DNA of 5,896 nucleotides, from assembly GCA_937894825.1 (NCBI GenBank), contig CALCQT010000373.1, positions 1 to 5,896 on the forward strand, written 5' to 3'. Positions 1-5,896 of the stretch are shown here, piece after piece. The first letter of the stretch is position 1, and the number at the start of each line of letters is the position of its first letter. Below the pieces are notes generated by a model that ran no database searches, was not told the origin of the DNA, and was given only the letters and a program-made list of their open reading frames with translations. The translations under genes and the position numbers were made by a program. Source of the stretch: an uncultured Anaerolineaceae bacterium. GTDB lineage: Bacteria > Chloroflexota > Anaerolineae > Anaerolineales > Anaerolineaceae.

Positions 1-740
1 GGGGCAATCTGAGCTACCGTATGCGTGAAGAGGATATTGCGGCCAGCAAGGCATTCTTTAAAGAAACTCCCGGTGGTTGGGTCGCGTTGGGAATACAAGC
101 CGATAATCTGAAAAATGCGTATTTCCTGGTTACCGGCAGTGGGAGATACATGCGTAATATGGCTCTGGCGCCTCAGGACAATGCTTGCATCGTTGAAATC
201 AACGATGCCGGAGATTGTTACCGCATCGTCTATGGTCTCGAGAAGGGCGGGCGGCCGACCAGTGAACTTCCGTCGCATTTGCTGAATCATTCGGTTCGGA
301 TGACAGCTACCCATGGGATGAATCGCCTGATTTATCATGCCCATCCGGCAAATTTAATCGCGCTGACCTATGTCATTCCGCTTACCAATCGTGATTTTTC
401 GCGTGTCCTCTGGAAAAGCGCTACGGAATGTCCGGTGGTCTTTCCCGGCGGCGTGGGGGTTGTGCCCTGGATGGTTCCGGGCGGCAGCGCAATTGCGCTG
501 GCCTCCAGTGAGCTGATGAAGGAATTCGATGCCATTGTCTGGGCGCATCACGGTCTTTTTGTGTCCGGCCCGGACTGTGATACGACCTTTGGTCTGATGC
601 ATACGATTGAGAAGGCTGCTCAAATATATGTTCTGGCTATGAGCATGGGACAAGGCATCCGGCAGACGATTCAGGATGACGACTTGCGGGCTATCGCCAG
701 AGACTTCGGCGTTACGATTCGCGAGGAATTCCTCGATTGA
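1..740 (+). CDS. rhaD: Rhamnulose-1-phosphate aldolase, 5'-truncated by the window
   Basis: Class II zinc aldolase that cleaves L-rhamnulose-1-phosphate to dihydroxyacetone phosphate and L-lactaldehyde in the cytoplasm, the last specific step of phosphorylating rhamnose catabolism. The first in-frame ATG is at 21, but the frame is open to the edge and codons 3-20 read GNLSYR, matching the GGNLTLR phosphate-loop region of E. coli RhaD. The gene therefore starts about 30 codons outside the window and ATG 21 is internal. Visible motifs agree with E. coli RhaD: TGSGRYMRN, the catalytic Glu in PTSELP (codon 264-266), Zn ligands in HAHPANL (codons 336-338 and 342-344), a third His in AHHG (codon 549-551), then TECPVVFPGGVG and VPWMVPG. 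Adding the missing N-terminus gives about 275 residues, the usual size. It ends in TGA, 37 bases before rhaM, so the two are probably cotranscribed. E. coli residue matches are from memory; the family call is firm. Confidence 0.96.
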   Translation, partial: GNLSYRMREEDIAASKAFFKETPGGWVALGIQADNLKNAYFLVTGSGRYMRNMALAPQDNACIVEINDAGDCYRIVYGLEKGGRPTSELPSHLLNHSVRMTATHGMNRLIYHAHPANLIALTYVIPLTNRDFSRVLWKSATECPVVFPGGVGVVPWMVPGGSAIALASSELMKEFDAIVWAHHGLFVSGPDCDTTFGLMHTIEKAAQIYVLAMSMGQGIRQTIQDDDLRAIARDFGVTIREEFLD

Positions 741-777
741 GGTAAATTGCGTAACGAAGAAACAGGAAAACAGGATC

Positions 778-1095
778 ATGGAACGATATGCATGGAAGGC
801 GTTGATCAAAGAAGGCAGCCTGCCTGAATATGAAAAAAGGCATCGTGAAATTTGGCCGGAGATGGTAGTGGTGCTGAAAGAAGCGGGCATCCGTAACTAT
901 TCGATCTGGAATGTTGGGAATGAAATGTTTGGCTATTATGAATGTGAAAAAGGGACTGACTTTGCAGCAAAAACCCAGGCTGGCAGCCCGATTGTTGACC
1001 GCTGGAACGAATATATGATAGATATTCTGATCATGGAAATGGATCCCGAATCTGGTGCACAGCCGCTGATGAAGCAGGTTTTTTACCTGGAATAA
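778..1095 (+). CDS. rhaM: L-rhamnose mutarotase
   Basis: Small cytoplasmic enzyme (RhaM/YiiL, called RhaU in rhizobia) that speeds interconversion of the alpha and beta anomers of L-rhamnose. The 105-residue product is almost the same length as the 104-residue E. coli protein. Tyr18 and His22 of the motif PEYEKRHREIWPE fall at the same positions as the Tyr18/His22 active-site residues of the E. coli enzyme. NYSIW, DRWNEYM and the C-terminal VFYLE are further family hallmarks. The start at 778 is chosen because homology begins there and AGGA at 764-767 is 10 bases upstream; a second AGGA at 772-775 lies too close. An in-frame ATG at 676 would add 34 residues overlapping rhaD without family support. 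The gene follows rhaD closely, and a long stem-loop follows its stop codon. Equivalent symbol: rhaU. Confidence 0.95.
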   Translation: MERYAWKALIKEGSLPEYEKRHREIWPEMVVVLKEAGIRNYSIWNVGNEMFGYYECEKGTDFAAKTQAGSPIVDRWNEYMIDILIMEMDPESGAQPLMKQVFYLE

Positions 1096-1106
1096 AAACT
1101 GAATGT

Positions 1107-1169
1107 TGCCTGGAAATTTCGGAGGAAAATCTTTTCGGGATTATCCTGTCAGAAAAGAAATTCCAGGCA
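1107..1169 (+). terminator. Long imperfect stem-loop after rhaM, possible weak terminator or attenuator
   Basis: The arm at 1107-1120 (TGCCTGGAAATTTC) pairs with 1157-1169 (GAAATTCCAGGCA): 13 base pairs with one bulged A at 1116. The loop of about 36 bases can form an inner stem, TTTTC (1132-1136) with GAAAA (1152-1156). The base of the stem is GC-rich, but only a short ATATTTT tract (1169-1175) follows, so a strong Rho-independent terminator is not supported. It begins 12 bases after the rhaM stop codon, where partial termination, 3'-end protection or processing between catabolic and transport genes would make sense. The pairing is seen directly; the function is inferred. Confidence 0.45.
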
Positions 1170-1204
1170 TATTTTCCTGATGTAGTTGCCGATCAATCCT
1201 GAAT

Positions 1205-1233
1205 TTGAAAAAAAGGCACAGAGACTTTATTTT
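1205..1233 (+). promoter_or_regulatory. Candidate sigma70-type promoter P1 for the transporter genes
   Basis: The -35 box TTGAAA (1205-1210) matches the consensus at five of six bases. An exact 17-base spacer precedes TATTTT (1228-1233), which matches the -10 consensus at four of six. Transcription would begin near 1240, giving a leader of about 75 bases before rhaT. It lies just downstream of the rhaM stem-loop. The region is AT-rich, so chance matches are likely, and no operator could be recognised with confidence. It competes with candidate P2. Confidence 0.35.
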
Positions 1234-1239
1234 TTGTCA

Positions 1240-1268
1240 TCGACCAGTCCCCAAAAACCGGTAATAAT
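1240..1268 (+). promoter_or_regulatory. Candidate sigma70-type promoter P2 for the transporter genes
   Basis: TCGACC (1240-1245, four of six matches to TTGACA) is followed by a 17-base spacer and AATAAT (1263-1268, five of six matches to TATAAT). Transcription would start near 1275, about 40 bases before the rhaT ATG. The -10 box is better than that of P1 but the -35 box is poorer. The two may be alternatives or only one may be real. Confidence 0.3.
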
Positions 1269-1290
1269 TTATCTACTACAAATGGATACC

Positions 1291-1303
1291 CTCCAAACTG
1301 GAG
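1291..1303 (+). promoter_or_regulatory. Small hairpin directly upstream of the rhaT ribosome binding site
   Basis: CTCCA (1291-1295) and TGGAG (1299-1303) form a five-base-pair inverted repeat with a three-base AAC loop, ending two bases before the AGGAG Shine-Dalgarno site at 1306-1310. The CTCC of the left arm could also pair with the GGAG of the Shine-Dalgarno site itself (1307-1310), so alternative folds might expose or hide it. It could instead be a short operator half-site pair. The symmetry is seen; any role is inferred. Confidence 0.3.
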
Positions 1304-1315
1304 TCAGGAGTTGGA

Positions 1316-2809
1316 ATGTCAGAAGAATATTTGCTTGAAATGAAGAATATCACGAAGGTATTCCCAGGTGTAAAGGCATTGGACAATACCCATTTCAATC
1401 TGAAGAAAGGCGAAATCCATGCGTTGATGGGTGAGAATGGTGCTGGAAAATCAACTTTCATTAAGGTTCTCACGGGAGTACATCAACCGGACGGAGGTGA
1501 GATCATCCTCGAAGGCAAAAAAATCACAGTGACAGATCCGCTGGTGGCGGCCCGGTATGGAATTGCCGCCATCTATCAGCATCTTGCCGCATATCCGGAT
1601 CTGACCGTCGCGGAAAACATTTTCATGGGACATGAAAAGCTGACCAGCGGCATTAAATGGATCAAATGGGGTGAGACAAACAAAGAGGCCAAACGTCTTT
1701 TGGAGTCGCTCGGCTCTGATATCAGCCCGGTTGAGAACATGGGCGCGCTTTCCGTGGCTCAGCAGCAATTGGTTGAAATTGCCAAAGCGCTTTCCCAGAA
1801 CATGAAAATCCTGATCATGGATGAACCGACCGCAGCGCTTTCGCGCCGGGAATCGGAAGATCTCTATGAAATCGTGCGTAAACTGCGCGATCGAGGGGTT
1901 TCGATTATCCTGATTTCTCACCGTTTTGAAGACATGAACAAATTGGCGAGCCGTGTCACCGTGTTTCGTGATGCGAAATATATCGGAACGTGGAACGTGG
2001 GTGAAATTTCGGAATCTGAATTGGTGAAACAGATGGTCGGCCGTTCGATCGATCAATTCTTTCCGACCAAAACTGCTCCGATCGGCAGAGAAGTCCTGCG
2101 GGTGGAGAAAATCAGCCGCACCGGATATTTTAAGGACGTCAGCTTTACACTGCATGCAGGGGAGATCCTTTGCCTGACGGGGCTGGTTGGCGCAGGTCGG
2201 ACAGAAGTCGTCGAAGCCATCTGCGGCGTGACGGCTTTGACCAGCGGCGATATCTACATTGATGGCCAAAAGGTACAGATCAACAGCCCGTATAATGCGC
2301 AAGAGTTGGGTCTTGGTCTGCTGCCGGAAGATCGTCAGAAAGACGGACTTTTTCTGCCCTGGTCGATTCGCAGCAATATCAGCTTGCCTTCTCTGAAACG
2401 CTTTGTGAAGAAAGGACTGCTGGACGAAGCCGCCGAACGCGAGGAAGGGATTAAATATAAAGATAAGCTGAAAATTCGGGCGCAGTCAACCGATGACATT
2501 CTGTCCTCTCTTTCCGGTGGCAACCAACAGAAAGTGGTGGTTTCGAAATTGCTGGCCAGCGATTCACAGATTTTGATCCTTGACGAACCGACAAAGGGTA
2601 TCGATGTCGGCAGTAAAGCGCAGATTTACGAAATCATGTGTGATCTGACCGCTCAGGGATATGGCATCCTGCTTATTTCTTCGGAACTCCCGGAAGTGGT
2701 CAATATGGCCGACAGGATTGTTATCATGCGCGGAGGCAGAGTATCTGCCGAGATCCGGCATGAAGACGCAACACAGGAAAATGTGCTTGCGGCCGGCCTT
2801 CCGAATTAA
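1316..2809 (+). CDS. rhaT: Rhamnose ABC importer, double-domain ATP-binding protein
   Basis: Cytoplasmic ATPase of a CUT2-type (RbsA/MglA-like) sugar importer; 497 residues, normal for a protein with two fused nucleotide-binding domains. Domain 1: Walker A GENGAGKST (39-47), Q-loop around Gln88 followed by PDLTVAENIF, signature LSVAQQQ (145-151), Walker B ILIMDEPT with Asp169-Glu170, switch His202. Domain 2: degenerate Walker A GLVGAGRTE (289-297, Arg in place of Lys), LPEDRQKDG (336-344), signature LSGGNQQK (399-406), Walker B ILDEPTKGID with Asp423-Glu424, and SSE where the switch His would be. Such asymmetry is usual in this family, so it is not damage. ATG 1316 has AGGAG at 1306-1310, five bases upstream. 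The next gene starts 23 bases after its stop. Rhamnose specificity comes from rhaD, rhaM and rhaS nearby, because the ATPase alone would also fit ribose or AI-2 systems. The symbol follows the rhizobial rhaSTPQ naming and is unrelated to the E. coli RhaT symporter. Confidence 0.93.
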   Translation: MSEEYLLEMKNITKVFPGVKALDNTHFNLKKGEIHALMGENGAGKSTFIKVLTGVHQPDGGEIILEGKKITVTDPLVAARYGIAAIYQHLAAYPDLTVAENIFMGHEKLTSGIKWIKWGETNKEAKRLLESLGSDISPVENMGALSVAQQQLVEIAKALSQNMKILIMDEPTAALSRRESEDLYEIVRKLRDRGVSIILISHRFEDMNKLASRVTVFRDAKYIGTWNVGEISESELVKQMVGRSIDQFFPTKTAPIGREVLRVEKISRTGYFKDVSFTLHAGEILCLTGLVGAGRTEVVEAICGVTALTSGDIYIDGQKVQINSPYNAQELGLGLLPEDRQKDGLFLPWSIRSNISLPSLKRFVKKGLLDEAAEREEGIKYKDKLKIRAQSTDDILSSLSGGNQQKVVVSKLLASDSQILILDEPTKGIDVGSKAQIYEIMCDLTAQGYGILLISSELPEVVNMADRIVIMRGGRVSAEIRHEDATQENVLAAGLPN

Positions 2810-2832
2810 ACGGTGTGAGAGGAGATTTGGTA

Positions 2833-3870
2833 ATGAAAGAATCTGAAAAGAAAAGCATACCGTTATATACGTTGCTGATCAAATATCGCGAAATCAGCCT
2901 GATTTTAATTATCCTGATTTTGGTCGCGATCGTCACGCTGCGCAACCCATTATTCCTTTCGGTGGATAAGATGCTGTTTATTATTGAGGACACCGCAACG
3001 CTGGCGATTCTGGCTGTTGGGATGCTCTGTGTTTTGCTGGTGGGCTCGATCGATATATCTATTCCAGGCATTATGGCGCTTTCTGCCATGATTACCGGCA
3101 TCATGATGCGCAATCATCTGGTTGCGGGGGATGTCAAAACCAGTCTTCCGCTTGCATATCTGATTCTGATCGGTATGAGCGTTGGCGCACTGTGTGGATT
3201 GATCAACGGATTGATCATCGCTTATGGAAATGTTCTCCCAATTGTTACAACACTGGGCACTTCCTATATCTTTTACGGTATCACGCATATCGTCAGTAAA
3301 GGACAGGCTGTGTATCGGAAAGACATGTCAGAGGCGTTTATACGATTCACGCGCGATGCATTATCGGGCGTAAATTATAAAACGCTGATCATGATCGCTG
3401 TGCTGGCGGCGGTTACGATCTTCCTGACCTATTTTCGTGCCGGACGCCATCTTTACGCGGTTGGTTCAAATATTGAGGCGGCTGAAATACGCGGTATCAA
3501 AACGAAACGCAGCAAATTGCTCGCGCATGTCATCATGGGCGTGCTGGCAGGATTGGGCGGCCTGATGTTTGCCTCACACGATACCAAAGTCACACAGGAC
3601 TTGAAAACCGGTTATGAAATGTATGTGATCGCCGCATGTGTGATCGGAGGCGCTTCCGTCACCGGCGGGGTGGGCAAAGTCAGCGGTGTGCTGCTGGGCG
3701 CACTGACCATCGGTGTCATTAATAACGGATTGCCGATGATGCGTTTGGTCGGAAATGCGGAATTCTGGAAGAAATTGATCCAGGGGCTGCTGATTCTGGT
3801 CGCGGTTGTTTCAAACGTTTTGCTCCAGCGTGAAATGCGAAAGCAGGATCTGCAGCGGAGGAATATTTGA
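2833..3870 (+). CDS. rhaP: Rhamnose ABC importer permease
   Basis: Inner-membrane permease of the BPD_transp_2 (RbsC/AraH-like) family, 345 residues, predicted to form a heterodimeric channel with the next gene product. Hydrophobic stretches lie near residues 20-36, 54-70, 73-92, 105-130, 132-150, 184-200, 232-248, 263-300 and 316-331. The conserved GSIDISIPG (71-79), the cytoplasmic loop GRHLYAVGSN...IRGIKT (204-223) and the glycine-rich GGASVTGGVGKVSG (272-285), which corresponds to the ATPase-contact region, are all present. The start is ATG 2833, served by AGAGGAG at 2818-2824 eight bases upstream. An in-frame GTG at 2815 is rejected because it would place that site inside the gene. Its TGA shares an A with the rhaQ ATG, implying translational coupling. 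Assignment to rhaP rather than rhaQ rests on gene order and is less certain than the family. Confidence 0.9.
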   Translation: MKESEKKSIPLYTLLIKYREISLILIILILVAIVTLRNPLFLSVDKMLFIIEDTATLAILAVGMLCVLLVGSIDISIPGIMALSAMITGIMMRNHLVAGDVKTSLPLAYLILIGMSVGALCGLINGLIIAYGNVLPIVTTLGTSYIFYGITHIVSKGQAVYRKDMSEAFIRFTRDALSGVNYKTLIMIAVLAAVTIFLTYFRAGRHLYAVGSNIEAAEIRGIKTKRSKLLAHVIMGVLAGLGGLMFASHDTKVTQDLKTGYEMYVIAACVIGGASVTGGVGKVSGVLLGALTIGVINNGLPMMRLVGNAEFWKKLIQGLLILVAVVSNVLLQREMRKQDLQRRNI

Positions 3871-4874
3871 TGGAAAAAATAAAGAAGTTCTTTCTTCACT
3901 GGGAATGGATCCTGGTCGTTCTGATTGTTGCGACATTCGCTTTCTTCAGCAACAAACTGGGTGATTCATACACATTCGTCAAACTGCTGGACCAGACGCG
4001 TGTTTATATTGTGGACGTCGGTTTCATGGCCTTGGGTATTATGCTGATCCTGATCCTTGGGGATATTGATATTTCCATCGGTTCTACGGCGGCGTTATCG
4101 GTCACCGTTATGGCAGTCGCTTATAAAAGCGGCGAAGGCCTTCCTTTTTCCGTCTCCATTCTGCTGGCCCTCCTGGTCGGTATTGTATGCGGTCTGTTCA
4201 ACGGTGTGCTGGTGACGCGTTTTAAGGAACTGTTTCCAATGATCATCACACTGTCCACTCAGACGATTTATCGGGGGATTGCCTATATTATCCTGAAGGA
4301 TCAATCCGCCGGCGGTTTTCCGACCTGGTTTAGCAAGCGTCTGGGCTATGGCAAGGTGTTCGATGTGATTCCGATCATGCTGCTCTGCATTCTGTTGATG
4401 TTCCCCATTTTTTATTTTATTGTACATCGCACGGCTTTCGGCCGGCAGCTCTTCGCGATCGGGACCAACATCAACGCCGCGCGGTATTCGGGTGTTCGCA
4501 CCGACCGTCTGAAGGTCCTGATTTTTGCCGGCAGCGGTCTGCTGGCTGCGATCGGCGGTATTTTCCTTACCTCCCGCACGGGTTCTGTGAAATACACCAT
4601 TGCTACGGGTTATGAAATGCAGGCAATCGCTGTTGCGGTCCTGGGCGGCGCCTCTACCTCCGGCGGCAAGGGCAGCGTGATCGGGTTACTGCTTTCCCTA
4701 ATCCTGATGACCTGCCTGAAGAATGGCCTGATGATCGCCTACAACGATTCCTTCATCCTCAATCTCTCAATCGGTGTGTTGCTGATCGCTGTGGTACTGA
4801 TCCCGAATATTACCAATGCCATTCGGGCCCGAGAGGAACTCAAACGCCGCCGTCAGGCAAGCGCTGTACAGTAA
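3870..4874 (+). CDS. rhaQ: Rhamnose ABC importer permease
   Basis: Second BPD_transp_2 membrane subunit, 334 residues, a paralogue of the preceding permease. It opens with a short cytoplasmic stretch and HWEWILVVLIV (10-20), typical of RhaQ-like proteins. Matching landmarks are GDIDISIGS (64-72), GRQLFAIGTN...YSGVRTDR (191-213) and GGASTSGGKGSVIG (259-272). Hydrophobic segments lie near 13-27, 48-64, 72-85, 93-115, 121-141, 165-185, 215-234, 251-284 and 295-312. A basic tail, REELKRRRQ (321-329), ends the protein. ATG 3870 overlaps the rhaP stop by one base (TGATG), and GGAGGA at 3857-3862 inside rhaP is its ribosome binding site, seven bases away. A TTG at 3867 would extend it by one residue only and is less likely. 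The tight overlap fits equal production of the two channel halves. Confidence 0.9.
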   Translation: MEKIKKFFLHWEWILVVLIVATFAFFSNKLGDSYTFVKLLDQTRVYIVDVGFMALGIMLILILGDIDISIGSTAALSVTVMAVAYKSGEGLPFSVSILLALLVGIVCGLFNGVLVTRFKELFPMIITLSTQTIYRGIAYIILKDQSAGGFPTWFSKRLGYGKVFDVIPIMLLCILLMFPIFYFIVHRTAFGRQLFAIGTNINAARYSGVRTDRLKVLIFAGSGLLAAIGGIFLTSRTGSVKYTIATGYEMQAIAVAVLGGASTSGGKGSVIGLLLSLILMTCLKNGLMIAYNDSFILNLSIGVLLIAVVLIPNITNAIRAREELKRRRQASAVQ

Positions 4875-4886
4875 TTATGTAAGCTT

Positions 4887-4908
4887 CAGGGAATCGAAAA
4901 GGTCCCTG
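4887..4908 (+). other. Intercistronic hairpin between rhaQ and rhaS
   Basis: CAGGGA (4887-4892) and TCCCTG (4903-4908) form a perfect six-base-pair stem around a ten-base loop, inside the 61-base gap between rhaQ and rhaS. No T-run follows (the next bases are TTGAAATTTAG), so a terminator is unlikely. In other sugar ABC operons, hairpins next to the binding-protein gene stabilise or delimit its processed mRNA and raise its output over the membrane subunits. That role here is an inference. Confidence 0.4.
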
Positions 4909-4935
4909 TTGAAATTTAGAAAGGAAGAATAAATC

Positions 4936-5896
4936 ATGCGTAAGAGTATCATTCTTGTACTGTCCCTGGCCATCGTTCTGTTGGTGCCCATTTGCTCCGC
5001 TTTTGCTGAGGATGCTATTAATATCGGTGTTGTTTACAAACAGACCGGTAACCCGTTCTTCGAAGCAGGTGTCCGAGGCTTCCAGGAAGCTTCCGACGAA
5101 CTCGGCTTCACATTCATCCACAATGGCCCGGCTGACTCTTCAAACGAAGGTCAGATCCAGATCATCGAAGGCTATATCCAGCAGGGTGTCGACGCCATTG
5201 CCATTTCCGCGAATGACGCAGCCGGTGTCGTACCTGTTCTGCAGACTGCCATGGATCAGGGCATCAAAGTTGTCTCCTGGGACTCCGCGGTTTTACCGGA
5301 AGGCCGGAATATGAATATCGATCCGTCGGTTGCAGAGAACATCGGTCGTGTCCAAATTGAAGAGATCGCGAAGCAGATCGGCGGCAAAGGTCAGATCGCT
5401 ATCCTCTCCGCAGGCGCAACGATGGACAATCAGAATACCTGGATCAAGTTTATGCAGGCTGAACTTGAGAAACCCGAATATGCTGACATCGAACTCGTCA
5501 CCATCGTCTATGGCGACGACCTGACCGACAAATCCTATCAGGAGATGCAGGGTCTGATCGATTCCTACCCGGATCTGAAGGGCGTCATCTCGCCGACAAC
5601 CGTTGGTGTCGCTGCCGCTGCGAACTGTATTCAGGATAATGACCTGACCGGCAAAATTAAGTTGACAGGCTTGGGTCTGCCCTCAGAAATGGCCGAGTAC
5701 ATCACCGCCGGCGTTTGCGAAGGAATGTACTTATGGAATCCGATCGATCTTGGCTACCTGGCGGGTTATACCTCCGTTGCGCTGGTCAAAGGTGAGATCG
5801 AAGGCAAAGTTGGTGAGACCTATGATGGCGGACGCCTTGGTACCATTGAAATCAAAGCCGACGCCGATGGAAATCCGTTCACAATTGTCGGTGATC
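4936..5896 (+). CDS. rhaS: Rhamnose ABC importer substrate-binding protein, 3'-truncated by the window
   Basis: Extracytoplasmic binding protein (Peripla_BP_4 type, RhaS group) that delivers L-rhamnose to the permeases. The 320 visible residues contain no stop and run off the right edge, probably lacking only the last 15-25. A Sec signal peptide is clear: MRK, a hydrophobic core at 5-19, and a likely signal peptidase I cut after Ala24 (SAFA-ED). VPIC at 17-20 is not a good lipobox. The mature part follows RhaS landmarks: GVVYKQTGNPFF (31-42), EGQIQIIEGYIQQGVDAIAI (71-90), WDS (115-117), YGDDLTDKSYQEMQGL (192-207), SPTTVGVAAA (219-228), GLGLPSEM (245-252) and WNPIDLGY (267-274). ATG 4936 has AAGGAAG at 4921-4927, eight bases upstream. 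It is last among the transporter genes seen, unlike rhizobia where it comes first. Isoleucine codons are mostly ATC with no ATA, suggesting high expression. A related AI-2 receptor (LsrB) is the main alternative. Confidence 0.92.
   Translation, partial: MRKSIILVLSLAIVLLVPICSAFAEDAINIGVVYKQTGNPFFEAGVRGFQEASDELGFTFIHNGPADSSNEGQIQIIEGYIQQGVDAIAISANDAAGVVPVLQTAMDQGIKVVSWDSAVLPEGRNMNIDPSVAENIGRVQIEEIAKQIGGKGQIAILSAGATMDNQNTWIKFMQAELEKPEYADIELVTIVYGDDLTDKSYQEMQGLIDSYPDLKGVISPTTVGVAAAANCIQDNDLTGKIKLTGLGLPSEMAEYITAGVCEGMYLWNPIDLGYLAGYTSVALVKGEIEGKVGETYDGGRLGTIEIKADADGNPFTIVGD

Noticed and set aside
676..777. Upstream start for rhaM at ATG 676
   Set aside because: Would overlap rhaD by 65 bases and add 34 residues absent from the 104-residue family. 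The ATG at 778 aligns Tyr18 and His22 exactly with the E. coli enzyme.
354..890. 178-codon open frame on the minus strand
   Set aside because: Lies opposite rhaD and rhaM, both identified by conserved active-site motifs. Its translation has no recognisable domain; it is a by-product of coding-strand composition.
1282..1338. 18-codon leader-peptide ORF overlapping the rhaT start
   Set aside because: Has no Shine-Dalgarno sequence before its ATG and no run of regulatory codons. It is likely a chance ORF.
1451..2302. 283-codon open frame on the minus strand
   Set aside because: Fully opposite rhaT between its two Walker A regions. Low-complexity, His/Arg/Phe-rich translation with no family resemblance and no neighbours on that strand.
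2277..2810. RhaT degeneration: Arg for Lys in the second Walker A and no second switch His
   Set aside because: These substitutions are typical of the second domain of RbsA/MglA-type ATPases, so they are not evidence of a broken gene.
4909..4937. Promoter before rhaS starting with TTGAAA at 4909-4914
   Set aside because: A 17-base spacer would place the -10 box (AATCAT) across the rhaS start codon, so transcription would begin inside the gene.
4955..5524. Two plus-strand open frames (119 and 64 codons) at 4955-5314 and 5330-5524
   Set aside because: They run out of frame inside rhaS, whose own frame has a signal peptide and continuous homology-type motifs. They are shadows.
1316..5896. AI-2 uptake operon (LsrACDB) instead of a rhamnose importer
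   Set aside because: The gene order ATPase, two permeases, binding protein matches lsrACDB, but the neighbours are rhamnulose-1-phosphate aldolase and rhamnose mutarotase, and the binding protein carries RhaS-type YGDDLTDKSY, SPTTVG, GLGLPSEM and WNPIDLGY segments. It is kept only as a question about ligand range.

Overview
The window holds six genes, all on the + strand, that form most of an L-rhamnose uptake and catabolism locus: the 3' part of rhaD (rhamnulose-1-phosphate aldolase), rhaM/rhaU (L-rhamnose mutarotase), then an ABC importer in the order ATPase (rhaT), permease (rhaP), permease (rhaQ), substrate-binding protein (rhaS). The rhaD frame is open at the left edge and the rhaS frame is open at the right edge, so both are cut by the window rather than broken. 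Coding density is high, and no mobile element, tRNA, rRNA or CRISPR array was seen.

Layout: positions 1-740 hold the aldolase and 778-1095 the mutarotase. A 220-base gap at 1096-1315 is the only real non-coding region. It holds a long imperfect stem-loop right after rhaM, two sigma70-like promoter candidates and a small hairpin just before the rhaT ribosome binding site. Next come rhaT (1316-2809), rhaP (2833-3870), rhaQ (3870-4874, one-base TGATG overlap with rhaP), a 61-base gap with a hairpin, and rhaS (4936 to the window end). The gap after rhaM suggests the transporter genes can be transcribed separately from the catabolic genes.

How the genes work together: RhaS captures L-rhamnose outside the membrane and delivers it to the RhaP/RhaQ channel, powered by the double-domain ATPase RhaT. 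RhaM interconverts the anomers so that the isomerase can use the imported sugar. After isomerase and kinase steps, whose genes are not in this window, RhaD cleaves L-rhamnulose-1-phosphate to dihydroxyacetone phosphate and L-lactaldehyde. The transporter parts resemble the rhizobial RhaSTPQ system, with the binding-protein gene last instead of first.

Organism: a bacterium with roughly balanced base composition and good Shine-Dalgarno sites. The binding protein has an ordinary Sec signal peptide without a convincing lipobox, which mildly favours a diderm (spirochaete or similar) over a typical Gram-positive. A clostridial or Chloroflexi relative cannot be excluded, and I do not assign a phylum. 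I see no sign of a novel system. The points worth a second look are the control region at 1096-1315, the placement and codon use of rhaS, and the overlap of its ligand pocket with that of AI-2 receptors.
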